Positions 34,101-46,100 of a stretch of 64,000 nt of DNA are shown here, piece after piece. The position numbers and the translations under genes are program-made. Positions within the stretch are counted from its first letter, which is position 1. Each line of letters starts with the position of its first letter. Below the pieces are notes generated by a model, which was given only the letters and a program-made list of their open reading frames with translations, was not told where the DNA came from and made no database searches. The DNA is from Nectonema munidae (Eukaryota > Nematomorpha > Nectonematoida > Nectonematidae): NCBI GenBank assembly GCA_030549495.1, contig JAUIRK010000908.1, positions 993,501-1,057,500 of the forward strand, given 5' to 3'.

Positions 34101-37100
34101 ATTTGCATAGCTTTTGTGACAAAAGAAAAAATTTCTTCAGAAAACTTTGATCGTCGAAAAATAATAATAAAATAACATGAAATGTTTTTTTAAATTTATT
34201 TCCTTGGAAATCAGGCGTATCACATCTGATGCGCTGGCCATCACTTGGTAAGCAATCTTCAATTCAAACTATAATTAGCGGCAAAAATTCAACATGTATC
34301 ATACTTTTTTCGTTCTACCTCACTAAATTAATCTTCTTGCATTGAAGAGATACTTCCATATTTTTCACGTTGGTTTTTTATCCAGAGTAATTCTTTCTTA
34401 ACCCATTTAAGGCCAAGCAAAGCAGACGATATCTAAAAAAAAACGCAGACGATTTATATTCAAAGTCATTGAAAAAAGCAGACGAAAATGAAATTACTTA
34501 TGTTCCAAAATAGGAACATTGGCCGTAAATGGATTAAGTAGTTTCATTTTTAATTCACAATTACAAATACGATGAGCAGAATCTTTACAATTTACTTTGC
34601 AATAAGTATTGTCTTCTTTACAAAGAACAATAGGACATCTACAAAAAGTTAAATCAAATAATTTTTCAAGTTTTGGTTGCCAAAAGTTTTTTATAGATTT
34701 TTTAGCTTTATTTTTGGATATTAAAGAAAAAACGGACCAAGCTCGATTAATTCGTTGTTGGATGCTTTTTTGACTACAAATCACCGGTTCTTTAAAGTCA
34801 CTGTTTGATTCAGACCATCGTTTAATAATTTCTTCAGCTATTTTCAAATTTTTTTTATACATGATTGAATTTCTTAAATTTTGATCTTGCATGGATATGA
34901 GATTTTGTTGTATAGAAATACATCTTAAAACATCCTTTAAAGTTGGAAATTCTGAAGAAAGAAAGTCCTTGGGATCTCTAAGATAAATGCTGAGATTAGT
35001 ATTAAAAGAAATGAGTTTTTTTGGAACAAAAGCAAACATATTTAAAAATTAAACACAAAATTCTAGAAAAAAAAGTTTTTAAGATTTATATTTATAAAAT
35101 TATGCAAAATATGTAAAACAAAATTGCATTTCCCGGTAGCTAAAATTTTTTTTCCCAAAAATTTTTTTACGTTACCATATTGCAGTAACTAATATACATT
35201 AGAAAAGTTACACACCAAACCATAATTTAAAAGTGCATTAGTATGACATACCCTAAATTGCGGATATCAATCAAATTTGACATCCTATCGGATGTGGATG
35301 TCAGATTTAATTTTTTAGCCGATGCGGATTCGGATATCATCATTGCTATTATAAGCAAACATAAGTTTTATACTTCTTAAACATTTAGAGAGAGGATGCG
35401 TTATCATAAAAATTTTGGATACAGTAAAAATTGAAAAATTTCGAGAAAAACTTCGGTATATAAAAAAAGAAACATATTTGAAAATTGGGAATGCGGATGT
35501 AGAAACTTTAATGTTAAGAGGATGTAAAGATTTTTGCGAAAGCGCATATCCGATACATCTCTAATCTAATGATACGGTTCTCATAGTAAACCGACAACAC
35601 TACCTTTCTTCGTTTACTCTGTTCTCTGCATTGTTGCTTACACCAAATGCAGCATTGCACTACTTTTTCTTTTATCCTAAACTTTGATATTGATGAAATT
35701 GAATTGATTTGTTGTATCACAGAGAATTATCTTTTGGATTTTCTCTCTTCACAAAACAATAATAATTTTTTTATGGAACAAGGTATCAAAAAAATTGGTT
35801 TTGGTTTACACAAAAATGGTCAATATTGCTTATTTTGCACAGCTAAACTTGAACATGCAGATATTGGAAAATTAGTAGGCTAATTTAAAATGTCTTTAGA
35901 ATTTTAACGCAAATATGAATAGAAATCAGGGTAATCTTAGGAACCTAGACTTTTAAGATCCCATTACATCAGATATTTCTAATAAAAAAGTTTAGTAATC
36001 CTTCTTTATTATGCGAGCAACATACAACAAAAATTTACATAAATGCAATATTTTTTCATACTGAAATTTCTTTATTCTTTATAAATTAATAATAATCGAT
36101 GGTCACCATGCTCATCTAAGCTTTTTTAATCGATCGACCGCCTCTTTCAAATATTTTATGGATGCGATTAATATTGTAAATAAACAAAATAAAAATAAGT
36201 TTTAGCAAGCGTGAGTAAGCTTCGATACTACAAGGTCTTGGCTTCGAACCATTGTCAAGCCTTTTTCTTAAAGTTCAACACAAGCGATCTAATTGTGCCT
36301 TCTCAATGAAAACACTCTATGATAACTTCACGTTATTGTAATGAGAAAAGCATTAGAAGAGTGCTTCTTGACTTATTTGGGCACGCTGTTGGTTCGGAAT
36401 GATTTTTCAAGTATACACTTCTCTTTTATATTCAAATCTATACCACATTAAAAAAACAATAAAGCTTATATAGCATATAGATTTGAGAGATTTCAAAATT
36501 ATTTTTTATCGGTATTGTATATAAATTTTGACACTACTGATTTTATTCTAATCAAAAGCGTGAAATATACATAAATTCAAACTGAAACAAAATAATAATG
36601 GTCTTCTTCATTTTAATTTGAATACATTTTGGGGAGTGTCCAAAATGTTAATAATAACTGCGGACTTGAATATGATGCTAAATTGTTGAATATTGAATTA
36701 TTGTGAAGTGAACTAAAAGTTCGTTGTAGTGGATTTCAAATTTGTTTTTTCCACAACCCTGCTTGCTAATGAAATCTACTAACTTCTTAAAAATAATTTC
36801 TAAGTGCTTTATAAAACTTTTTTATTTGGAAAAAAATTTTTTTACAGTGAAGCCCTTCTATGTTGAAGATCTCAGTGAATCAATAAACTAGGTCAAATTA
36901 TAACCCTGTTCACTATAAAGAGAGTACATTCATTTACCCAAATGCATTGAGACTGGAGAAATATTCACTGTTTAGAAGTGTTCACCAACTATACGTGCTC
37001 ATTGATAGATGTTTTACCGTATTTATAAATTTGGATTAAAATTTTGCATAAAATCGGGTAAAATTTTTTGTAGATGCTTATATTCCCAAATAAAAGTAAT

Positions 37101-40100
37101 TCTATTTAAACGAGGAAGTATCTCAGTACTCCGACAATGTATAATAATAGTTTAATAGGCATTTTAGCGTTTACTTAAATAAATAAATAAATAAATATGA
37201 GCCATTTTTATTCACATCATCCCTTTATTTCTTCATTAGTGTAAAGAATAATTTTTGAATACTAAGTCTTTATGCTTTTATTTTTGGCGCTAAAGTGGAA
37301 AATAGAAGGTGCGGAGCAGAACACATACAACTGCACATATCGCGTATTACTCATTGACGACTTTGGCAAAGAAATTAAGACTGGACGCAAAGCAAACTTG
37401 ATAGAAGTTGAAGACCATCAGCAGACATCTCCCAGCAGCAGTGCTAAGATGGAGGATAACAAATTCGTATTATTTTTTTACATATAATTTTGTTCTTTTA
37501 AAAGTACACATTTACATCATTTTTCACTCACTGTATTCCTAACACTATTCTGTTCATTTTGTAATCAAAAATACGGCCATTTTATTTTCCTATGTTTTTT
37601 GTCTGGATCAACGGATGGGGGCAAAAACATAAACTGATGAGATGAGATATATATGACATATTATTACTAAGCAACTTATGCGAATACAAATTATATTACT
37701 AAACGTGTCACTATGCTGTCATTCACAATGATTGGATGAAATAAAATATGCTGTTTGTCATTGCATGATTAATCCTCCTTTACCTTGTATTTTCGTCTAT
37801 CTCGAATAATCGAGTACAGATACCACCGTGTGTTATTTGCAAGAGGATCTTTGTCAAAGAGAACATGAGACCTTAATTTAAATTAACACGTTACCAAAGT
37901 TCAAAACTGGTCAGCATGAATTTGGCATCAGTGAACACCTCTAAATTGGATTGTATAAAAAGAGGACTCTCAAGATAACTCATCGCATTCATGACATTAC
38001 TAAAATATTAAAATTCAGGTGATGAAAAAATCAGAATATCTCTTCTTTTGGGAATCCACTTGATGAGACTACAGACTTGCGTATCTTCACAAACTTTTCG
38101 TTTTTGCTTGCTTCTTGGAAAATATGATTTAGTGGGGATTTCTATTCTACACAGATTGAACGCCGTTGTGAAAATAGTTTTCAATTTCTTTCAAGAGCAA
38201 AACGTGTATATTTGATTCGTGTGTGCATGTTTTGTTCTCAAATTTACCTTCCAAATCGTGCTCCTTATTGTTGATCTTATCAAAAAATGGGTAGTCGATG
38301 TCAGGCTGTTTCTTCAGTTTTATAAAACAAGATATCTTCACGTGAATGTATCCTTTTTATACTTCTGTTGGTAGAATGTCAAAAGACAGCTCTGTTGAAA
38401 TACAAGTATTTCTTGCACACTAAAAAACATATTAAAAATGGCATTAAAAATTGTTTTCAAAAGGATTTTTTTAGGATGCGCTCTTAAAAGTCACAAGACT
38501 CTTCACCTTTATTATAGCTGCATGTTTTGTGTTTTACAATAATGAATTTTTTTTTCAATTTTTATTTGTAAAAAACAATTATAAGCTTATGTGGCTTCTC
38601 AGAAACGAAATTTCGCGAATCGGAACTTAGCGACAAAGTTAACGAGAATTTAATTTCGCAAATGCACATGCATTTTTGTAATATTTATTTTATTATATTA
38701 TATCTGGGTAAAAATATCTTTCTTCTTTCAACACTTGAAATTTCTTTCACTTTTAGGAACCTGACAAGATGGAGCACAGCACTGCTAAGACAGGAGCGGA
38801 AGGTGTTGTACTCACCACTAAAAACGAGCATGGATTCGTCGGCAACTCTTCGGAAAACAAATCTATTCGGCAACGCATCGTTTCCTCCGAGAAAGAGGCT
38901 TTACCTGCCAAAGTCATTCCAACGTCATCACTACCCGCCTATGAAAATATCCTTTCAACTTCTCCTATGTATCAACGTACTCAGAAGGGGTCTTATCCGA
39001 TATCTTATGGCACTTCTCAATGTAAGTTTTATTTTTCCCTCCTGTTTCCCCTCTTAATCTTAATTAAAACAAAAGCGCGGTGAAAAAATTTCAAAATAGA
39101 GTGAAAATTTATTCTATAACTTTATCAATGTTAATTTGAATATAACAAATTTATTATCAAGAAGTGTGAAAATCAATAAATTTTTAACTTACTGATACTG
39201 GAGTAACATCAATGTTAAAAACATTAATTTTTCCAATTTACTCTTAGAATACATTTTTCAGGGCTTCTTTAAGCACACCCATTTTAAGAACTTTTGTCCT
39301 CCAACTGTCACATAAAGTACTTACAAAGCGCATTGACATTAGGAAATGTTTTTAAAGAATCATATAGACTCAATATACTTTCATACACATTGTGTGTAAG
39401 CTTGCATATCTTCTTCAGAATTTAGATTTGATAATTTATAGAACTTTCTTAGTTCGCTTACATTAAGAAGTGAGTTTGGTGGCACTATGTATAAAAGATC
39501 AAGTGCTTCAATCTTTTTATTAAATCTTTGATGAAAGATCAATATAAGCTTTCTAAATAGGGAATAAAAAGTGTGTTGACTTAAAAATCAAAAGGATCAT
39601 CTAACCCTTTATTTTTTTTATGGTTGGATAAGTCATCATCATCATCCATTTGTCTCCAGGAGGAGAACAAGGTCTTATATCCCGGTTAGCCAGGGTCCAT
39701 CTTTTTCATTTTTTGCAGCGTCGTCTCTGCCTTCTAAGTTGTGCATCTTCCAGAGAGAGTCCCCTTTTCTCCATATCTGCTTTCACCACCTCTTCCCATG
39801 ATTTCTTGGGGCGCCCTTTCTTTGCTTTTCCAGTCACAACTTCGCCTCTCACCCTCCTAAGCAAACTTTGTTCATCCATTCTCTCAAGATGGCCCAGCCA
39901 ACACAGTCTTTGCTCCTCGAGATATCCATTTATGTCTTCAACTTCTGACATTTTCCTGAGAACAGCATTTGGGACTTTGTTTAAGAGCGTTTTTCCACAA
40001 ATCATTCGCAACATTCTCATTTCCGTTGATTGCATTCGCCTGATATCTGATTTTTTCATTGCCCAACATTCACACTAGGGATATAACTTTTTGACTTTTT

Positions 40101-43100
40101 TTTCTAAATTAAAAACCCTGTCACACCATATGATGAAACTTTCCATTTGGTTCACAAAAAATGTTATTTTTGATCATTTTAGCGCCAAAAAGGTGGCGCG
40201 CATCGCTGTTTGAATATTCATTCATTACTTCTCTTATTTAATTATATTGATTCATTCTTTTTTTTCTCTTCATAATCATATTTTTAATCTTTTTCATAAA
40301 ATTTGAATTTTTTTTCAGATTAATAAAACAATTTATTTCAATTAAATGAGTAATAAAATTGTGTCAAGAGAAGGCCAGAAATTCCTCTTGTAACTACATG
40401 TTTATTCCAACCAATAAACAAATCATTGGAAGATATTTAAACTTGTTCGAGAGCCAGAAGAGTAAGAAAGCAAGGATCAAAATTTTAGCAGAAGAATTAA
40501 GTCAACTATGAAATGAGTTGAACTTTCCAAAAATTTCGAATCAGCAAGTCGTGTTGAAAGTTGGAAAAGTTATTAATTTGTATATAAAGTACAGGAAAAG
40601 AAAGACTGAAAAAATGGAGAAGGAGATCAAAATTTTGTTTGATATGACTAAAGCTGACGGTTTTTGGCTGAGTTCAGAGGATAAAGCCCTTTATCACACC
40701 CAGATTGCAACAGCGGGTAGAGTAGGTTATTCAACAAGATCTGAGGCAAGCATCACATCAATACATCCTTCGAAGCGCGTTAAAGTTTCGAAATTGTCTT
40801 ATACTGAATCGACATCTTCGTGTGTTCCGGCTGAATCAAACTCTGGTTCTGAAAGTTCTAGTCTTACTGAAATTGAAAATGATGATGAATTTGCCCCGAA
40901 TGAAAAGAATGAAACAAAGAAAAAGTATAACTAAACAAAATCCTCCGCTAAACTTGTAACACAGCATTGTTTCTCTAGCAGAAAGTATTCAGTAGTATTT
41001 AGTTCTCTGAAACTTGATGGAATTTATATTGAAAGTCCGAGTCAGGTTGTGGTGTAGAAAAAGGTTATTAAAGAAACTGAAAGTGTTAAAGAAAAGCTTA
41101 TGGAGGTTTTGAAATCGGAAATGTTTTGTTTACATTATGATGGGAAAAGTATTAAAAAGAAAGAGTATCAAGTGGTGTGTCTTCAAAATAGCCAAAGGAG
41201 AATCAATTTTGCAGTACTAACTTGCAGAAATGGTTCTTCTAAAGCTATTTTTGAAGAGTTGGTGAAACTTATGGATGATTTTGACGCTTGGCAGAGTATT
41301 AAAATGATTATATGCGATTCAACAGCAGTGAATATCGGTTGTTAAGTTTCAGAGAATGATGAACGAGAAGGAATACGACAAGCAATAATTTATTCCATGT
41401 CAACACAAATTCAAGCTTTGGCGGTTCGACCAAAAGTCTTCACTTGAATGATTTCTTAGTTGATATAATAGTTCAAAATTATGAATTCTTGAAATCAAAT
41501 TATATTTCTGATTGTCATCATTATGGAACTTCCAAAAATACTGGCTCGAAGGATAATTTCAAGTTTTTGTTCGAACTCTGCGAGGCATTCAAGTTCCATA
41601 AAGAAACTGGCAAATGGTCCAAAATAAGCTGGAAAAAGCTGCCATCTCTCCACGACGTCAGATGGAATTCACGAGGCTTGTATGCCTTAACGGTTTATTT
41701 TTTACTCCCTGAAAAGAGGGAAAAGCTCGAAAAAATTTTGTTTTATTTCATTTTCTTGGTGTGACTTTTGGTTTTTTGACCAAAAATTTGAAGTTTCGAC
41801 TTATGGTAAACTAAAACAAGCTATAGTTGAACAAAATTTTACGAAGGCCATACCCACTTTCCTGAAATTTTTCAGTTCTGAAAATTCATGATATTCCTAG
41901 AACAAACATCTTTGTCCAACGTGGGGTTAAAAAAATGGAAGAAATAGTGAAAAACTCACGCTCTGATAAATATCTAACATCCAAATTTTTAGCTACTAAT
42001 GCTTTATAACTTTTCATACGTTTTTAATATAGTTTTGAATCAATAAATTCGAATTTTTGTTTATATTTTTGTGTACCTTTAGTTATTTGTTAGTGACCCT
42101 ACTATTTAATTAGTTTTTTACCTCTGCGCGCCAAGGTTTTTTGAACATTTTACGCTAAAATTTGCATTTTTTAGTTTCTAACAAAATTATTCATCGGAAA
42201 ACAAACACAACAGGGTTTTCAAGTTAAAAAAAGTTATATCCCTAATTCACATCCATAACTCACAACACTTTTCACACATGCTTTGTACAGTCTTCCTTTT
42301 AGCTTCAAAGACAGCGCCTTCTTACAAAATACTACAGATATGTCGTTGAATTTTTTCCAAACGAATTTTATCCGTGATGTCACAGATTTTACAACATCCC
42401 CATCTTTGCTAAGAACGTCTCCTAAGTACCGAAATTCTTTTACAACATTAATTTTGTCTCCTCCAAATATGACCGTATTTTCATTTTCTTCATCAATTTT
42501 CTCTTCTTTGCAACTATAACAAACAATATTAGAGAAACTCTCTCTTACACTTTTCAACACATCAGAAAGTACATCCATAACAATTGCAAAAAAGTATTGG
42601 GCTAAGCACAGATCCCTGATGAACACCGATTTCAACTTTGAACCACTCTGATATTTGTCCTTCAACTTGCACTACAGTTTTTGCATCGCTGTACATTTCC
42701 ATTATTGCTTTACTTCGTACTCTGGCACACCTTTTTTTCTCATAACCCACCAAATTACTTCTCTTGGAATGCAATCAAAAGCTTTCTCAAGGTCGACAAA
42801 TACACCGCACAAGTCCTTATCCACTTTTTTGTGTTTTTCAATCATTTGTCTTACTGCAAAAATTGCATCGATCGTGCTTTTACCGGGCATGAAACCCATT
42901 TGAATTTCATTTATCTCAACACGTTTCCTAATTCTTTTTTCAAAAACTCTCTCCAATACCTTCATCGCATGTTCAAGAAACTTTATACTTCTATAGTTAG
43001 AACATTCTTTTGGGTCGCCTTTGCCTTTATAAAGAGGTAACAAAACACTATTTCTCCAGCTTTCTGGCATCTTTCTCCCCATCATTATATCATTTCCTAT

Positions 43101-46100
43101 TTTTGCCAAAGAACCCTCAAGTCCACAAAGTTGTATTACTTCTATAGGCACACCACTTGGACCTGCTGCGTTATTAGTTTTCATCTGTATCATCGCTTGA
43201 TTCAACTCTTCTCTTGAAATTTCAGGCACAGGGCCTTTGTTTGGCAGAACTTCTAAATTCCTATTCCAGATATTCTCTCTATTCAAAGATTTGCGACAGT
43301 GATCCTACCAGAGTTCTAATCTTTCTTCTAGCTTCAGCTCTCCATTTTGGCCATACGAAAGATGTGTCTAGGAGCGTTTTTCCACAAATCATTCGCAACA
43401 TTCTCATTTCTAGTAAGTATAATTAATGATCTTCTGAATATATTTTCAAAGGAATGTTCAATCCTTTTTTTGTAACAATTTAAACACCTACATTATACTT
43501 CCAAAATGCTTCGTTAAAACTAATATATCCCAAGTATCCTTGAAGCTTAATCTTTTAAGGCCCAACTTTTTGAAAACTTCTTGTCTGATTTTTTTAATGA
43601 TTTTATATCACTTGAAGCCGACGAGTTTTATTTTATGGGACACTCGTGTCTCATTCATCTCAAAATAAGAAGAGCATCGAGCCAAGAAAATTGCATAGAT
43701 TTTATGTTTTTGGATGAGATTAACAAAAGATGATTTTTTCATTATACAAGATGAATTATTTTCTTTTATTATCTGAAAACAATATTATGGTTGTAAATTT
43801 TCGGATAAATCCTTCAACAGGCGTGAAAATAAACTTGAATAAATAGAATTGAATATAAAATTATACCTTACAATATGTATAATCATATGGGATATTATAA
43901 CTAGAAGGATGGATGTACTGACAATAAAATACGATTAATAAGTAATTATATTTACATTTACCTTCAGTCGCCTTCACCGTTATACAGTATCACAATAGCC
44001 AACATTTGCTGCAAAATAATAAAATGTTCTGGTGGATAGCTTGCATAAGCATATAAACCTGTACATAACATTGCTAAAAATGATGATAAATCCTCTTTGA
44101 AAAGACAGAACAATTCAAAATTTTTCTCAAAAATAATCAATTGATGAAGATGTTTTTCGTTTGGATATAACTTTTTCAAAACTTTCTTCTGAGCCTGGAG
44201 TATTAAAAATCAGAAACAATTTAGAAATAAAGGCAAAGTTTTTTGACTCAAGTTCTTGGTTTCTTTTGTCTAGAAAATATTGACTTCTGGAAAAATGTAG
44301 CTTATCATTAACAACTATTTTTCAATATACTTATGTGAATCTAAATATCTTAACAGACCTACCGTCTGGTTTGCTTTTCATAATTGCTGGATTTCTTTCA
44401 TAGTATCGCTTCAAATCTTTTCTTTGGAAAGCCACCTCACGACAAAATTTTGTGCATCCGGGAAAGTAAGTTCTTCGAGAATGTTGCCACTAGAAGACCG
44501 ATAGTGTCCTCGGAGCGACAATCTTCTCTGTGGTTCTTGGCCTGTAAGAATGCTGAGCGGTCTTTATTTCCATGATTGCCGAAATAAGTGCTTCGTTATT
44601 TTTTTCGGCTCCTTCATGAGTCCTGCAATGGCAACTTACTGTTTGTGGGGATGATTTCGATGGCTAGTGCCATTGTCTCCAAGAACTCTATGTCTGATTC
44701 TCAAAAAACTGTCATTGAGCTGCTATCTTCGTGCGTGGCAAATCCCAAGCTGGAGAAAGAAGCATCACGGTAGTAAGAAATGATAAAAAAATACTCATAG
44801 ATGCTGGACGATCTACTACTTGTCGGATGAAATATCACGTCTTCTTAATCAATATGTTGTCGTCCGCAGAGATATTTTTTCGATTAACTTGAAGAAAGTT
44901 GATGTCAATTGCGGAACTCCTGATAGTGTGCCAATGTAGTAGTTGTATCCATTTGGGCTTAGCAATTTTTCCCGTGAGATGAGCTAGTAAAATGGCACAG
45001 AAAGATGATAATACATCTTTTTGTCTGGCGTTATCAATTGAAAACTCGCAGTTTCCAAGATCCATGTGCACCCCCAAGAATTGGATTCGTGTTGACAGGA
45101 TTGATGCCGGCTGTTCTTTGTTGATGAATATCCACAAGGATATTCCTGTTGCAGAAACTTCACAAATGTATTCGTCTAGATTGTGGCAGTGCGTTCCTTA
45201 CGCAAATAAAGCAACCAGTCATCGATGTACAACGCGATCCTGGTGTCAGCTCCATGTTACGTAGCTAGATAAACACCTTTAAAGGTGGTCAGGACGAATT
45301 AGAGGATCGCAAGTGAAAAATTTGTAACCATCTGGAGACCGTTTAAGGCTTCTTTTCTTTCGTGTAAGGAACGGTATTTTTCATGCGGGCTTATCAAAGA
45401 TTTACCTCTATAAGAAATTTTCAATACTTTCTTTAGTCAATTCTGATACAGCATAGCATTCATCTTTAGTATTGTCTTACTTTCATCTCCAGAAAGGTGT
45501 CATTAATTTTTCTTTGTTTAATCTTCTTTTTTATTGTTGAGTACTCCTAAAACTGAAATACTAGTAAACACCTTATTCAACGTGTATTTTTATACCTTTA
45601 AATTTTAATAATATATTTTTAGAAAGATATTCACTAGAGATTGGGTGAATGTGGGTTGACAAATATGAGATTTCCAATAGGACGACTCCAAAATTTGAAT
45701 TCTCGAAAAAAAAACGACCAATGTATACAAATTCATATTGTGGTTCATTTTAAATTTTAAATATTTCAAGTCTAAACGAAAATTTTTAATTCGTTACTTT
45801 ATTAGGTGGAATCTTTTTTTATATTTAAAAAAGGCTTTTTTAGGTGGAATCTTTTTTTATATTTAAAAAAGCACCCCCACCTCTCCTTTAATTTTAAGGA
45901 TGTTTGCCTCTGATATATATACCGTATATTTCGGTGTATAATTCGACCTTTTAGCCCACTAAAATTGGGGGTCGACTTATATAACAGTAACAAAAAACAA
46001 TCTTGTGGCATATTGGTGCAGGAAACCAGGCCTAACCGTAGGCTAATAACGACGACAGCTTCGATGCGGTAACTACCAATGTAAATACATGTAGCTACTA

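Larger units (their letters stand above)
33031..37295 (+). other. VAP intron 3
   Basis: 4.3 kb holding MITE-A copy 2 (34402-34533), the Cys-rich ORF (34494-35039, -) and SINE copy 2 (36204-36330). An (AAAT)n run lies near 37178. The frames at 33624-33833 and 35647-35883 (+) have no recognised domain. Confidence 0.6.
39633..43412 (-). mobile_element. Non-LTR retrotransposon (RTE/BovB-like), 5'-truncated, split by a hAT element
   Basis: A minus-strand LINE in two blocks, 42245-43412 and 39633-40075, interrupted by the hAT element at 40076-42244. Reverse transcriptase motifs are visible: NNAAGPSGVPIEVI, SWRNSVLLPLYKGKGDP, NYRSIKFLEHAMKVLERV, GFMPGKSTIDAIFAVRQM and CGVFVDLEKAFD (catalytic Asp). 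QGSVLSPILF follows, then VKEFRYLGDVLSKDG. The C-terminal RLCWLGHLERMDEQSL and KKGRPKKSWEEVVKADMEKR lie in the left block. The endonuclease is missing. The 3' end finishes in a short (ATG)n tail at 39633-39647. Several frame changes between 42560 and 42700 make it inactive. A 39-bp piece of its own 3' part sits at the 5' junction (43372-43410). Confidence 0.88.

Noticed and set aside
44384-44773. Plus-strand frames near the DIRS-like fossil as host exons
   Set aside because: Richer composition is shared by the whole fossil block, and no conserved motif or splice pair supports a host gene.
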